Position numbers and translations under genes: made by a program. Below, piece by piece: positions 12,257-45,800 of a stretch of DNA of 64,000 nucleotides (position 1 is its first letter; each line of letters begins with the position of its first letter). Below the pieces are notes generated by a model. That model searched no databases, was not told where the DNA came from, and worked only from the letters and a program-made list of their open reading frames with translations. Origin of the DNA: Paralvinella palmiformis (Eukaryota; Annelida; Polychaeta; Terebellida; Alvinellidae); NCBI GenBank assembly GCA_025642065.1, contig JAODUP010000106.1:55001-119000 (forward strand), read 5' to 3'.

Positions 12257-12875
12257 ATCATGATCATGATGATGATGATCATCATCATCATCTGTATAAG
12301 GAGCCATATTTTTGCCCCTTTATTTGATAATCGTCATCAATGAGACCATCTGGTATCTTCACACCACGGCAGAGCTTCATGACATTTGACCCGAGGTAGT
12401 TAGAACTCGAAGGAAGATTTTCGTAAAGCATTTGATAACCGAATCGAAAGCTCCAGTCTTCCGGTTAAACAAAACCCCCCATTTCAATGTATATTCCAAT
12501 ATGTCGAAACTAACAGACGAGCGTATTCGATTACCACTACGTCATTCGATTACTAGTATTCGATTTCTCGCGACCCTCATTCAGCTGGTCTTAATCGGGT
12601 TTAGATCGTGCTGGGAAAGTGTAAACACAAGAAAGCTTTCAATTTTCTAGAACCTTTCGATGATGGTCGTAACCAATTGGTGACCGTCTTAAAGAGATAG
12701 AAGATCCCGACAGTTAAGCTGGACGAAGGCCGAGGTGGAATCCGTATAAGAAGGCTGGCACGGCTTGTTGGGGGATGCGTTTGGAAAAGGTCCGAGTTTC
12801 GAATTCCAATAGCATCCAAGTGGATCGTTCAAACGCGTTCTCTAGTTAACTATATTCTGACGCAGTAGCTCACTG

Positions 12876-12920
<45 letters not shown>

Positions 12921-13965
12921 ATCAGATCGACTAGGGTGGACCTATAGGTTGATAGCTAGAAACGATAAGCCGAAACAAGATTCGGCGATTTGGACAAATC
13001 GAACAATTGACGGAATAAAATGTTTACTGAAATGCTTTATTTCAAAGATATGAAGCAATAAAAACTCGAGATTAGGAGAGAAACATCAGACAATCTAGAT
13101 CTGTAGAGGGATTGATGGGTGGGTGGTTTGGTTGTGTGGGTGTTTATAAGAAGATAGGCATCTTTGTGTAAACATTAACATGTTATATATACCATCAGAA
13201 TTAAACTAGTCATGATCAGAATGATCCAGAACGGGAGTTTAAAGTTAAAACATAAACACACGTCACATAGATGTGGCATAATGTTATGGAATCGATGAAA
13301 TAAAGTTTTTTAAAGCAATATTACGTTGTCCTTTCTTCTGTCGTAACCGAATCTACGTCGCGTTAACCGAATACATGTATCTGAAAGATGACCATAATGC
13401 GACACTGGAATGGTAAATTATTATAACTACGAAAAATCAAGGCATTTCCATTTTTGATTTTCACTTCCGATTTAACCGGATTTCACTGTATGGTAAACCG
13501 CTTGATTTAAAGTATTGGAGATATAAAAGCATGCTAAAACACACGCACGCACACATAATACATATATATGTGTTCTTACTTTACTATCGTCACTCCCAGT
13601 TTATTGAATCATATATATATATAGGTACGTTACAAAATTCACGATGATGCTGCTCTTGCCGCTGCCACTGCTGCTGATGATGCTATTGACAACGATAGTC
13701 TTATACAGTAAAATATGTACATTTTGGGGATTGATTGAAAGCTGTCATTATACTGATGAGTATATTGCTAACATGGTACTGATTTACGCTGTAACTAACG
13801 CGATCTATTTTAGCAAATAAGTTTGATGACTTATTGAGACGCTCATCGTAGACGGTACACCTGTGAGAACCACGAATTTGTATATCAACATCGCTAAAAT
13901 TAACGGTAAGACGAGGAGCAATGGACATCTTCATTCCGAAGATTCCCGAAGTTAAATTTAGAACC
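12257..13965. other. Unassigned stretch with an ATT array
   Basis: GAT/ATC repeats near 12255-12292 and an ATT array at 12878-12918. Otherwise unique AT-rich sequence without a recognisable gene. Confidence 0.4.
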
Positions 13966-14677
13966 GGCCAATCAGAGACCGGCTAGCGTTCGGACCAGAA
14001 ACCAGCCGAACTATTTTCATCTAGGTCAGAAAACACCGACTTTGGATATAGACACAGGACTTTCCCGGTGATGAAACCAGATATAGTTATTACAAATATG
14101 TTTTTCTTACTCTTTGTTAATCCGGCGAAACCTCTTCTCTCAAGAATATCCCGTCAGATGTCTGCCGATAATACGTGAGAAATGAGTTAATGTTATATTT
14201 GACAGTGGGACCACTGTTAGTTTGATAATACGAAATAGAAGGCTGTATTTCAAACGTTGTTTTCCCCCATCTCAGATATCATCATAATATGTGCCATTTG
14301 TTAGGCGACAATTAGAAATAAGTCTTAAGTCCAATATTTTCATATTATAAGCATAACTTATAAGCATAAATATGACATTTACCCACAAGTTAGAAGCGAA
14401 GGGGCGGTGGAGGAACGGTTATTTATGTGAATAGTAAACCCTGTCCAGGAAGTCCCCCCCCCCCACTCAAAGGGGAGTCATTAGTTTCTTGCTATATGCA
14501 GTTAACTAAACGGCTAATTAAACGTGAAAAACAGATAATAGAGTTTGATGATTATCCAATATTACATCAGTACGGCAACCAACGAGCACTTTGATGGAAT
14601 AAAAACTATAAAGCTCTACTCCCGATGACCGTTATTACGAAAGTGGACTTTAAAAGCTAGCCAGCTCCTGATTGGTC
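13966..14677. mobile_element. TIR-bounded non-autonomous DNA element, copy A
   Basis: The left end GGCCAATCAGAGACCGGCTA and the right end, read in reverse (GACCAATCAGGAGCTGGCTA), form an imperfect terminal inverted repeat of about 24 bp. The internal sequence aligns over its length with copy B at 30656-31210 (shared CGAAACCTCTTCT, GTTTGATAATACGAAATAG, GACCGTTATTAC). It has no transposase ORF. Similarity to copy B continues about 40 bp past the right TIR, so the true end may lie near 14717. Confidence 0.75.
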
Positions 14678-14717
14678 GACCGAGTTGCCGAGGATTAGCG
14701 ATCTCTATGAAAAGGAC

Positions 14718-15626
14718 CATTCAATATAATAGGAATTTTCTCAACAAAGGAGACGACATTTAGTTTTGTCCGGAACGCCATCGCTTCCCCGTTCGCCAGT
14801 GGTACCACCTAACCCCGAACTGTGCAGCACTGACCGTGCACTAAAATCCCCAAGAACGAAGAAGACCATAAGCGGCCATTCGTAATTACTAACATTTCAG
14901 GAAGAGTGCAGAAGGTACAGTTTCCAAAACTCGACCTAGTTCACCCCAATGGGGTCACCCTTCGGTATCGGCTTAACCCCACGAGAACAACGAATACACG
15001 TTATTCGCGACACCAAATCACCTCCAAACTTGTACTCTCGAGGTTCATCGACGTTGATTAGTATAATCCAGAATGAGCAGAGAGTACGCTGTTCAAATCC
15101 CACCACATCCCATCAATTATCTACGACATTTTCCACGAGTACACAGGGATTATAGAGTTGTTTAAATGTTTACATTTTAAGGCGTACTCGGAGTTCCCAA
15201 ATAAGGGGCTACTCATATTTATGAAACTTTATTCGAAATTGCAGCGAACTCTCTTTTTGATGCCCGACCTTACTTCGCGAGTCCGTTCAAGGTCATTAAT
15301 TGAGGTTTTGTTTGCTCTCGTAAAACAATGTGCACCAACGCGAAACTTCCCCGCCCACGCAGTACCATACATGCGCCTAACAATGGTACTTAAAAGGATC
15401 TGGACCTCGAGACCTCCGCCCACCCTTTAATGAGGTAAACAATTATCGGAGAACGTTAACATATTTTCACGTTCGCCGGAGAAATGCAACGACCACGAAA
15501 TATTGGATGTTGTTTCCGACTGATCAAAGGGAATAAGGTGACAGGTGACAATCCATCTGAGTGGAGTGATGGCACTTACAGCGAAGGTCATTGTAAGGTC
15601 AACGATCACCCGAGGAAATGTTGTGT
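14718..15626. other. Unassigned stretch
   Basis: Unique sequence. ORFs at 14949-15155 and 15158-15430 show no recognised motif. Confidence 0.35.
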
Positions 15627-15696
15627 GTATGTATGTGTGACACTTTATCACGTTCACACATTTGGCTTTGATGCATGTACTAATGTGTGTCATTGT

Positions 15697-15761
<65 letters not shown>

Positions 15762-15840
15762 TGTGTGTGTGTGTGTGACACTTTATCACGTTCACACAGT
15801 TGGCTTTGATACATGTACTAATGTATGTCATTGTGCGTGC
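15627..15840. repeat. About 65-bp direct repeat split by a GT array
   Basis: A segment containing CACTTTATCACGTTCACACA and TTTGGCTTTGATGCATGTAC occurs at 15635-15698 and again at 15777-15838. Between them lie GT repeats (15699-15775). A GC/GT run follows at 15836-15861. Confidence 0.85.
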
Positions 15841-15875
15841 GTGCGTGCGTGCGTGCGTGCGTCTTGTGTGGATAA

Positions 15876-16085
15876 ATAATAATAATAATGTATATTTAAT
15901 AAAGCGCCCTTATTAGCAGGAGCCATTCAAAGGCGCTGTACAAATAATATGTAATATAATAATACCCCAAATAATGTCTGTAAAAACCCTGTAATGATTT
16001 AAAAGAAAACAATTATTTATCTGTGAAAGTACCTTAACTAGGTATGTTTTTAGAAGAGATTTAAAATTTTCAGGAGACGACGCAG
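15876..16085 (-). pseudogene. LINE 3' end, minus strand
   Basis: Reverse complement of the LINE terminal region: AAT tail at 15876, then the conserved tail, 3' UTR (AATAATACCCCAAATAATGT) and the end of the coding region (FKSLLKTYL type). Upstream sequence (above 16085) is diverged. Confidence 0.8.
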
Positions 16086-16799
16086 AGTCTCGAATCACTG
16101 GACGATTCATCATGGTATTAAACACAGAGCGTCGACTTTTCATGCTGAAACATACGTAACGATATGCGAAAAGCCTCTAAAAAGCGACTGACATACGGTC
16201 GTGGTGTCTATGTCAGATGACGTCAGTTTGGGATATCGTTTACGTTAATTACCTAAGCAACCCTAGTTATAGTTATTTGATAATTTTCTGTATTTTACTT
16301 CGAAACAACACACTACAAACTTCATATCCTAATTGCCACCGCCCTCAAAGGTCAATTTCTATATTGTGTCGCGATAGTTTAATTGATATTAAAAACTGAC
16401 ATCTGAGCTTCAGCAAACCGTTATGGCGCAATTGGCTCGGCACTTCTATAACTATATATTAACATTTTAAAACCAGACCTGATGTCGGCTAAAGAAACTA
16501 TAGAGTTAAAACAAAATGTATAAACGTTATTTATGACAAGCGGACTAGAGCTAGCCTGGAGTGTCAAAGTGTGTGTCACTGTGTGTGTGTGTGTTTGTGT
16601 GTGTGCTCGTGTGTGTGCGTGTGTGTGTGGAAATGTACATGTTTTGGAAATTATATGTGCATACATCATCCGGCAATCTTTCCAGCCATCCATCCAGCCA
16701 GCAAGCCAGCTTCAGACACGTTATGATAACAATTCACTATTTATCATAACGTATCACTTATACTAACAAAAAGTAAATGTTTGAATGTTGTTGTTTTAT
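16086..16799. other. Unassigned stretch with GT repeat
   Basis: A GT/GC microsatellite at 16568-16628. No gene recognised. Confidence 0.4.
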
Positions 16800-16962
16800 G
16801 ATCACGTTTATTCGCACGATAAGCTAAATCAGCCGTGTAACACGCAAATGTAATGAGGCGAGGTGAAAGATGAAACATCCTTCTGATATAGCCCGGTCGG
16901 GGTATGAACTCATATACTATTGAACTATGGCCAGCTAAGTTACCAGTTAGATCTAGGCCGTT
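16800..16962 (-). mobile_element. SINE with shared core, full head
   Basis: On the minus strand a tRNA-like head (TCTAACTGGTAACTTAGCTG, B box GAGTTCATACCCC) leads to the core GTTTCATCTTTCACCTCGCC. Confidence 0.75.
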
Positions 16963-17667
16963 TAAGGACCCGTAAGAAATAGCAAATTGATAGACGATGA
17001 AGCAAAACAGACTCAATTCTTGACCAACAATCCACTAATAGATTAATATAATTTCACACCTATGCTCCTATTGTAAGAGTTATCGGTGAACTAATTATAA
17101 TTTTCATTTGTTTCACGTGACCAGATAATGAAGCCTATAACTAACTCTTTTTATCACGTCTAAGGGCCCACATCATATTCGGAAAATCTTACAACCCGAG
17201 TTCGCCAGTTTGGGGTTTTAATAACCAAAAATTATGCGCAGTACAAAGAGCATAAATAAATATGGAATTAAAAAGCTTTCGCACATCAACCTGTAAACTA
17301 CGACGAAATTATCTACAATGTAAATAGAACGTTCGACCATCATTATATACTTACGTCAGAGATAGAGTGTTTGATCGGACAGGTTCCCCCCCCCCCTCAC
17401 AAAAAGGTCACTATCCCTAAGAAGTCTGCCAACATTAAAATATTAAAAGAAAACCAAATCTTATCAATAATGCCGGATGGTGAAAGTAGATTGTCTGGCA
17501 TCCTGTGATATCTACGACGATACGGCAGCTTTAGCTGAAAGGGAAATAACAAACTAACAGTATAGGGCACATAACAACAACAACAACAACAACAACACAT
17601 TATTCATGAACTATACGATACTGTAACGACAAACATTAACACCTGTGCCGAATAAAGTAATATCTGT
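16963..17667. other. Unassigned stretch
   Basis: Unique AT-rich sequence; a CAA repeat at 17573-17597. Confidence 0.4.
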
Positions 17668-18812
17668 ATTGGTCAAAAGACATTTGGTCAAAAGACATTT
17701 CGTCGAAATTGAATTTATATTTTGCGACATTTGGTCGAATGGAGAAAAAAAAGGTTTTGCGACACTTGGTCGAAAATATATATTTTAGTGTTATCATACA
17801 GTTTAAATGTGACATGTAATCCCGACGGGCTGGATACTTGTTATATTAGTGGTTTTTTTATATCATGGATGTAAATGAAAAATATCAACCAACCATCAGG
17901 AAATATTCCAATCGCTAAATGATACTGAAGAAGCGGGATTAACTCAGTTAACGCCTTCCAAGTCAAAGGCCTGTGACGATGCTAATTGATTGGATATCTT
18001 CGCAGAGATCGATCCTTTAGAAATATCGGTGTTAAGGCAACAATGAGCGGATCTGGATTCTTTTGTTGGTTCATATCGATTACTCATATCCGTAATTCTA
18101 GAATGACAATTACAGAACGATCGAATAGCAATTTAATATGATAGAATTTCCTTTATGAGTAGCTTCTAGTAAGCGTCTCCGCACAACCAACAGCAACATC
18201 AGGCTCATCGTCCACTCCTTCGCTATCCGGACACCTCAAGTATACTTAATTGCGAGGTCTTGCCCGTGGGATTCGATTCCTGTAATTGATCTAACTGGAT
18301 TTTATTATGTGTGTGTTTTTGTTTGTATATCTTGTTTTCACGTCACATCATTGTGTGCCATATTCATTCAAAATAAACTCTTCGTAGCTCAATATACATG
18401 AATAACTACGTTGTTTTGTTGTTCGGGGAGAATCCCCACCACTAACAAGAGCCGAAATACCCCGAGGGTAGTCACTGCCAGAGTGTTTTACGTCCCCCTT
18501 TATTTTTTAATAATTCAGGGGAGAAGGCAGCGCCATTAAACGTGATCAACCACCCACGATGTTGTGAGCCGAGTAATTAATTTCTGGAAAAGTTTCGAAC
18601 TTTTGCTGGGTTCGAACCTGTGACCGTTGGCACCAAGTGCCGGGTGCTTACCGCTAGGCCATCGGAGCTCATGATATACTACGTGAAATTGTTCTGTTTT
18701 GATACAATGCGTAAATGTTAACTTTATACATGTCGCACCTCCAAAATTATTTTTCGACGAGATGTCCATTCGACGAGTTGTCTTTCTCCGAAATGTCGTG
18801 CACCGATCTGTA
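17668..18812. mobile_element. Possible DNA element bounded by arrays of GACATTTGGTCGAA-type motifs
   Basis: The left end (17668-17780) carries four units such as GGTCAAAAGACATTT and GCGACATTTGGTCGAA. The right end (18745-18805), read in reverse, carries GACATTTCGGAGAAAGAC and CTCGTCGAATGGACAT. The two ends are imperfect inverted copies. No transposase is recognised inside, and a SINE (18415-18672) lies within it. Confidence 0.5.
18415..18672 (-). mobile_element. SINE family B copy 1
   Basis: On the minus strand the head GCCTAGCGGTAAGCACCCGG is followed by B box CAGGTTCGAACCC. A body with GAAATTAATTACTCGGCTC and AATGGCGCTGCCTTC follows, and it ends in GGGGATTCTCCCCGAACAAC. Two other copies lie at 55325-55500 and 57985-58328. 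Confidence 0.8.
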
Positions 18813-19437
18813 TAACTGACACCAGTCGTCATTTATTATAATTAATAACTTTATGTCATACTACGAGAAAGGTGTTCCTCATAATTAATGGTCTGCTCGT
18901 TTTAACGTCGTACTCATTATTAAATATTCATAACATGAAGTCATGAGAGGCAGCTCCCAAATCTCGTAACTTCCGAAATGGACACCTTTCGGAAAATATT
19001 GCTGCATGAACATCGATGGCGCAGTGGGAGCTACGATACCGTCTCGTGAAATATCATCTACTGTAAATACTGGTTTTGTGACAGATTCTTGCGATTGGTG
19101 AATCTTGTATTATATACAAATTACTATGCCACTTTTAATGTTGACCCATATATTTTATGCTGTATACGTTCTACGAACACCTGTGTTCTGTTACTCATTT
19201 TAACATGTGTATCGTTTGATTCCTCTGTTAATATGCCTGTTTATAAGACAACCATGGCTAACATAATAATAATGGAGAGTTTAATGTCCGTCTATTTCGT
19301 TATCACATTGTTTCAGTGATGCTTTGTTTTAGATCGTAATATTTACCAGATTGTCATCGATCTAAGTAAGCCAAAGTTTTACAATATGTTTGCAAGCCAT
19401 TAAGATTCAGTTCAATCGAGTCGAATCAGTTGCCTAT
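18813..19437. other. Unassigned stretch
   Basis: Unique AT-rich sequence; the ORF at 19089-19319 has no recognised motif. Confidence 0.4.
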
Positions 19438-19592
19438 CGTCGCCCCCTGATCACACCTGGAACACTTTGGACGAGAAGCATCTGCCAAGTGAAAATAAAT
19501 CCCACAAACACAGCTTTGGGCCGGATTCGAACCCACAACTTGGAGGTTTGCAGTGCAGCGTCCTAACCACTGCCCAATCAGAACGCCTCAGA
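19438..19592 (-). mobile_element. SINE family C copy 1
   Basis: On the minus strand the head has TGGGCAGTGGTTAGGACGCT and B box GTGGGTTCGAATCCG. About 70 bp further on is CCAGGTGTGATCAG. The CAGGTGTGA block is shared with the copies at 36575-36745 and 60495-60582. Confidence 0.65.
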
Positions 19593-19946
19593 CGTCACGT
19601 CAGGGAATGCGTTAATAATTTAAAACATTTTGTTTAACCTTTAATTAGGATGTTATTGGATGGAAGATGAGGATAATGGATTCCTGAACTGATCATCCGG
19701 AAGAAAACAACATGTCAAACATCTGACAAGATCCAGACGAACTACAGGCCTGTTAAGAGTGCCTACTGGTAAGAAGATTAGCTTACACCTGAGGGAACTG
19801 TTTCTATCAGAAATCGTACGTTTAGGTGAAATATTATAAACAAAACACTCGGAAATTACATTTTAATGTCTAAAACCTGAGAGTAGCACAGAAGTCGGTG
19901 AGAAAACAAACGAAACCTAACTGAACACAGAACACCGAGTCAATGT
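19593..19946. other. Unassigned stretch
   Basis: Unique sequence; nothing recognised. Confidence 0.4.
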
Positions 19947-19949
19947 TAA

Positions 19950-19995
<46 letters not shown>

Positions 19996-20345
19996 CATAA
20001 TAATTGCAAACTTCTATAGGGGCAATATCCTCGAAAAGAATCGAGCTGAGTGACGCACTTAGTACAGGCGTTGGGCAAACTCAGAGTCCAGGTACAATAC
20101 AAAATTCACCATCAAATGATAGGATGCAGTGGAAACTTAGGAGGGATAAGCAAGTCTGAAAAGGTGAGTTTTTAAATGGTGACGGAAAGAAACGATGCTA
20201 TTTGATGGCTTAACACGTTCAGATAGTCAGTTCCAAAAGGGTAGGGACAGCAACTGAACAAACACGAGTACCAGCACGAGTACTAACTCTAGGAAGAGAC
20301 AACAAGTGAAAACCAGACGAACGGAGCTCCCTGATGTCTATTGTC
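19947..20345 (-). pseudogene. Second LINE family, 3' end, minus strand
   Basis: AAT repeats (19947-19996), then on the minus strand GCTCGATTCTTTTCGAGGAT, and upstream of it AAACTCACCTTTTCAGACTT, as in the plus-strand copy at 54112-54345. The upstream part encodes a decayed LINE C-terminus. Confidence 0.65.
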
Positions 20346-20800
20346 TCTAACATCGATTGATCTTAGACAATATTTATTGATATCATCATTTGATTAAAGG
20401 ATCATCTCACTGCTATGGCCGAGTACGTTGTAAACTGACATACGTCATTTCTTATGCTGTATTAATTAAGTAATGTGTGTTATACAAATATTTCTTTTAT
20501 TATATAATCTCAGTTAGCAATAGACTTATTACCTGAATATTATACGGATTATACAGATTAACAGATTAACAATTTATAACCTGTACGCTTTGTATACGTC
20601 CGATTGTTGACCTATTCGAACGCAGAATGAAGCTGACGTCATCATCTGTGTGTTTTTATATATATTGGTTTCTTAGAACGGCAAGAAATTACTTTTGACT
20701 CTAAAAGATCGTTCTCAAAGCTATTTATTATCTTCTATATGTAGAATGATCCCTCAACCACAATAACTTCCTGTGTTTTCTTCTTCTTCAGTTACGGAGA
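20346..20800. other. Unassigned stretch with short AT-rich repeat
   Basis: 20510-20590 contains CAGTTAGCAATAGACTTATT followed by ACCTGAATAT, a repeat shared with 37640-37740 and 47254-47337. Confidence 0.45.
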
Positions 20801-20804
20801 GGGC

Positions 20805-20990
20805 GCCTCCGTGGTCTAGCGGTAGCGTGTTGGACCACAGATCACTACCGCCCGTGTACGAATCTCGGCGTGGGCATATCTGAAGGTTGTTTCATCTTTG
20901 ACTTCGCTTCATTACCTTTGGAGGTCGCTCGGCCCATTTAGCCTACCGCGTTCACAAAAGTGGCCGTAAATCATCATCGTCGCGTCATTA
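20805..20990 (+). mobile_element. SINE with shared core, best-preserved copy
   Basis: Head GGTCTAGCGGTAGCGTGTTG, B-box-like GTACGAATCTCGG, then GTTTCATCTTTGACTTCGCT, TTACCTTTGGAGGTCGCTCG and GGCCCATTTAGCC, ending near AAAAGTGGCCGTAAA. It defines the core used for the other calls. Confidence 0.85.
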
Positions 20991-21784
20991 AAAATAGGTT
21001 TCAAGAATGACACACCAGATGAACCTTGGGTCAGTTCTGCTTAGTTCTTAATTACGGCAAGCAAACATAGACTGATTAATTGCCTTTGGAGTAGGTCGCA
21101 ATGATAAACATTAACAATGTGTTTATAACAAATAAATATACCATAAAATTAAGATTAGGCCAACGAAGTCTTCATACGTCTGATATATCTAGGACAACAG
21201 CCCAATTGTTTAAGTATATCATACAAGAGAGGGGGGGGGATCGTGGGTGCTGGTGCCGGTGATGGTGTGTGTAATTGGGGGGGAGGGATGGGAGGGGTGC
21301 GAGGGATATGTTCCTTTGTTCTTATGTAATTTTTGTCACGATTATTTTCATCCTCGGAAGTGATGTTTTGTGCTAATTAATCACACAAACAGAACATTCA
21401 TGTTTACATTTCTCTAAAAACAAAAACAACAGAAAACTGTCACAGAAATAGGGTCACATCTTGTGTGGTTTGTCCATCAGTTGATGATGGGGTTACTTCT
21501 AAGTAATCCGCTGAGTGGCGCTGCGGATGTGTGGGCATTGTTGTCGAACGTGGTGTTTGTTAAAGTAATGTCGTATGCTTGGTATTATTTGGAACATTTG
21601 AAAATAACGTTTGCTCTGGTATTACTGTTTTAAGACGTCTTCCCTTATTCCTATGTGGATCCAGTCCGTAGATAATATCCGCAATATGTTGGTAGAGATA
21701 GTAACCTATCATTTGTTCAAAACTGGTCATTTTAAACACCATTATAACTCATTATACATGGGCCACATACCCGAGATATTGTGG
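20991..21784. other. Unassigned stretch
   Basis: A G-rich tract (21228-21305). No gene recognised. Confidence 0.4.
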
Positions 21785-21915
21785 TTTCTCGGCCACTTCT
21801 GCCGCACACAAGATAGGCTAAACGTGCCAAGCAACCTACAAAGTTAACGAGGCGAAGTGAAAGATGAAACATCCTTCACACATAGCTATAACTGGATTTT
21901 AACCTCCATGTTAGA
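21785..21915 (-). mobile_element. SINE core copy, minus strand
   Basis: Reverse of the core: GGCGAAGTGAAAGATGAAAC then ATCCTTCACACATAGC. The head is degraded. Confidence 0.7.
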
Positions 21916-22189
21916 GGTATGTGGGCAAGGGCGATTCCATTTCGGCTAGATTATTATTTAATATTATTATTTACTGTTTGCGAATATGTCTGTTCTCTTT
22001 GTTTCATGGAGATGTCTCCCGGAACGAATCACAGATAAACGAAGTTAATTCTACAGAACTTCGCCCTTCGTGGCATAAAATAATAGCTTTATCTATCACA
22101 TTTTATTACAAGTTTCAGTTCGCTGAACATATAGCTTTATGTGGTATTTTGTATTTGAGAATTATAAGTTATATTTATAATATATGACA

Positions 22190-22529
22190 GACAATGCAGT
22201 TTAAGAGTAACGCCAAAAAAAACTATATTTATGTGCATTTCCTGTCTTTGGCAGAGATATCACTTCTAAATTATAAGTCCGATTAATTTTATTAGCCAAA
22301 TGAACGACGACTCATATTACCCTGAATGGACTCCTAGATGCCATAAATGACTGTTAATTAGTTGTTTGTGGTTAATTGATGAGTTGTTAATTAGGTTAAC
22401 GTAACATAATACAGTCAACCGTCTACCATCAGGATTGTTAGGACGACAGAGTTGGAGATCGGATGATCGAGGGTTTGGATAATCGATATGGTAGTCAGGG
22501 AATGGGCTAATAAAGTGGAAATATAGTCG
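22190..22529. other. Unassigned stretch downstream of CRHBP
   Basis: Unique AT-rich sequence, nothing recognised. Confidence 0.4.
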
Positions 22530-22656
22530 TTTTACGGCCACTTATTGGGCTAATGAAGTGAAAAATAAAATCTTTTCGGGCCTTTTCAGACCGGGATTTG
22601 AACTCAGGCGGTTGAGAAACGTGGCGGAGCGCGTTACCTCTTAGGCCATGGAGACG
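22530..22656 (-). mobile_element. SINE core copy with a distinct tRNA-like head
   Basis: Minus-strand head GGCCTAAGAGGTAACGCGCT and B box GAGTTCAAATCCCGG. The core is partly decayed (CTTCATTAGCCCAATAAGTG). Confidence 0.65.
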
Positions 22657-22816
22657 TACCGCTTTAAACTAGTCACTGTGGGTGGCGTCGGGCGGTTGGG
22701 GGGTTGGGGGGCTGTCCGTTTGATCCCAATTTCCTTTAACCGACAGTTATAATTATTTGTCGCATGTAAATTAGATACATCAGCTGACGTGTATGTTTCA
22801 TCATCCTGAAACCGAA

Positions 22817-22844
22817 ACACACACACACACACACGGACAAACGG

Positions 22845-22876
<32 letters not shown>
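22817..22876. repeat. AC/AG microsatellite just past the CRHBP poly(A) site
   Basis: CA units then AG units. Confidence 0.9.
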
Positions 22877-22877
<1 letters not shown>

Positions 22878-22939
22878 AGACGCACCGACGCACGCACACT
22901 CAAGCACCACATACTTTCACGGTGAGCTAGAAAATAACT

Positions 22940-23455
22940 TTGAATTGCAACACTTCGAGTTTATTACTACATTAATACAGGTTGTCAGTTTTCCATAATT
23001 AGCAGCCCTCACCATGACAATAGTACATCGCTGACCCGAGGCGTGTTATCCTAACAATCACTCCCAACAGACCGTAGATTATCCGACTACGTTTATAAAC
23101 AAAAAATGTACCAGGAAATCTCTTACCCACTAACATCAACACGACATACATACACCAAAGGTCAAAGTTGAATATTACAGGTCATAATAATATTGCAAAC
23201 GCCGCGCGCGTCAAACGTCAGAAACAAAATAGCGATTTCTCACGAAGGCGAATTTAACTATTCGCCGACGTCATCGAAACAGTAGCCAATCACGGTTCGC
23301 CATCGTAGCTCGTCACCGATTTATGTGTCTGTTGTTCGCGTGATATATATCTGTGATACAAGGTGTTTACTGTTCGATCGGCCAGCTTTCTAAAGATCCC
23401 GTGCTCGCTGCTGGGTCTGGTTTCTGGATCTGAGGGGGTGGGCCGCCTGGCTGAC
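22940..23455 (-). other. CRHBP 3' UTR with poly(A) signal
   Basis: After the TGA, the minus strand runs about 490 nt to AATAAA at 22960-22965. Cleavage is expected near 22940. A GU-rich stretch on the minus strand (about 22880-22925) suits a downstream element. Confidence 0.6.
22960..22965 (-). terminator. Canonical AATAAA polyadenylation signal
   Basis: AATAAA on the minus strand lies at a plausible distance from the CRHBP stop, with GU-rich DNA just downstream. Confidence 0.6.
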
Positions 23456-45451
<21,996 letters not shown>

Positions 45452-45735
45452 CTCACCAAACGTAGCACCGTCTCGCCTCAACAACAACAACAACAACAAC
45501 TTGAAATTCTCCCGAAAAGGTGAAACCAACCGAAGCCAGGTGATCCACCTCAATTCTCTCAGATGCTGAATTCCCTTACGGAGCGTGCGGCAACTGGATA
45601 CGTTCTGGAGACAGTCACCACCGTAAGACTTCCCGTATCTGGGGCCGAGTCGTGTGTATGGTCGTTGCGTCGCTGCTTAGTGGCGAACACTTGGGGGAAC
45701 TAATGACTTGCGACGAGTTGGGCTGGGGGTGATCG
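45452..45735 (-). other. CRHBP 5' untranslated leader (inferred)
   Basis: Sequence lies between the initiator ATG and the inferred start site. It is open in the CDS frame for about 220 nt and carries a GTT run close to the ATG. The exact 5' end and any 5' intron are not visible. Confidence 0.4.
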
Positions 45736-45754
45736 GCTGAGCTACGTTTGGCTT

Positions 45755-45800
45755 TGGGGCGCTTTTTATTGGCTCGTTTAGCTGCCTGATTGGCCGACTG
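45755..45800 (-). promoter_or_regulatory. Putative CRHBP core promoter: TATA-like box and two CCAAT boxes
   Basis: Read on the minus strand, ATAAAAAG (45762-45769) is preceded by CCAAT at 45768-45772 and another CCAAT at 45789-45793. A start about 30 nt downstream, near 45735, would give a leader of about 285 nt. The motifs are short, so this is an inference from position. Confidence 0.4.

Noticed and set aside
18536..18832. ORFs on the minus strand sharing KHPALGANGHRFEP (also at 55182-55520 and 58170-58463)
   Set aside because: The shared peptide is the translation of the tRNA-like head and B box of SINE family B, so recurrence reflects the SINE and not a protein family.
20815..20885. Possible true tRNA gene
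   Set aside because: The A and B boxes are present, but the acceptor and anticodon stems do not pair and the sequence continues into the shared SINE core. The same was judged for 53220-53290 and 18610-18665.
45452..45553. Upstream TTG start that would extend CRHBP by 34 residues
   Set aside because: A TTG is an unlikely start in animals, and the extension puts a Leu run from the GTT repeat ahead of a good signal peptide. The ATG at 45449-45451 has a suitable context.
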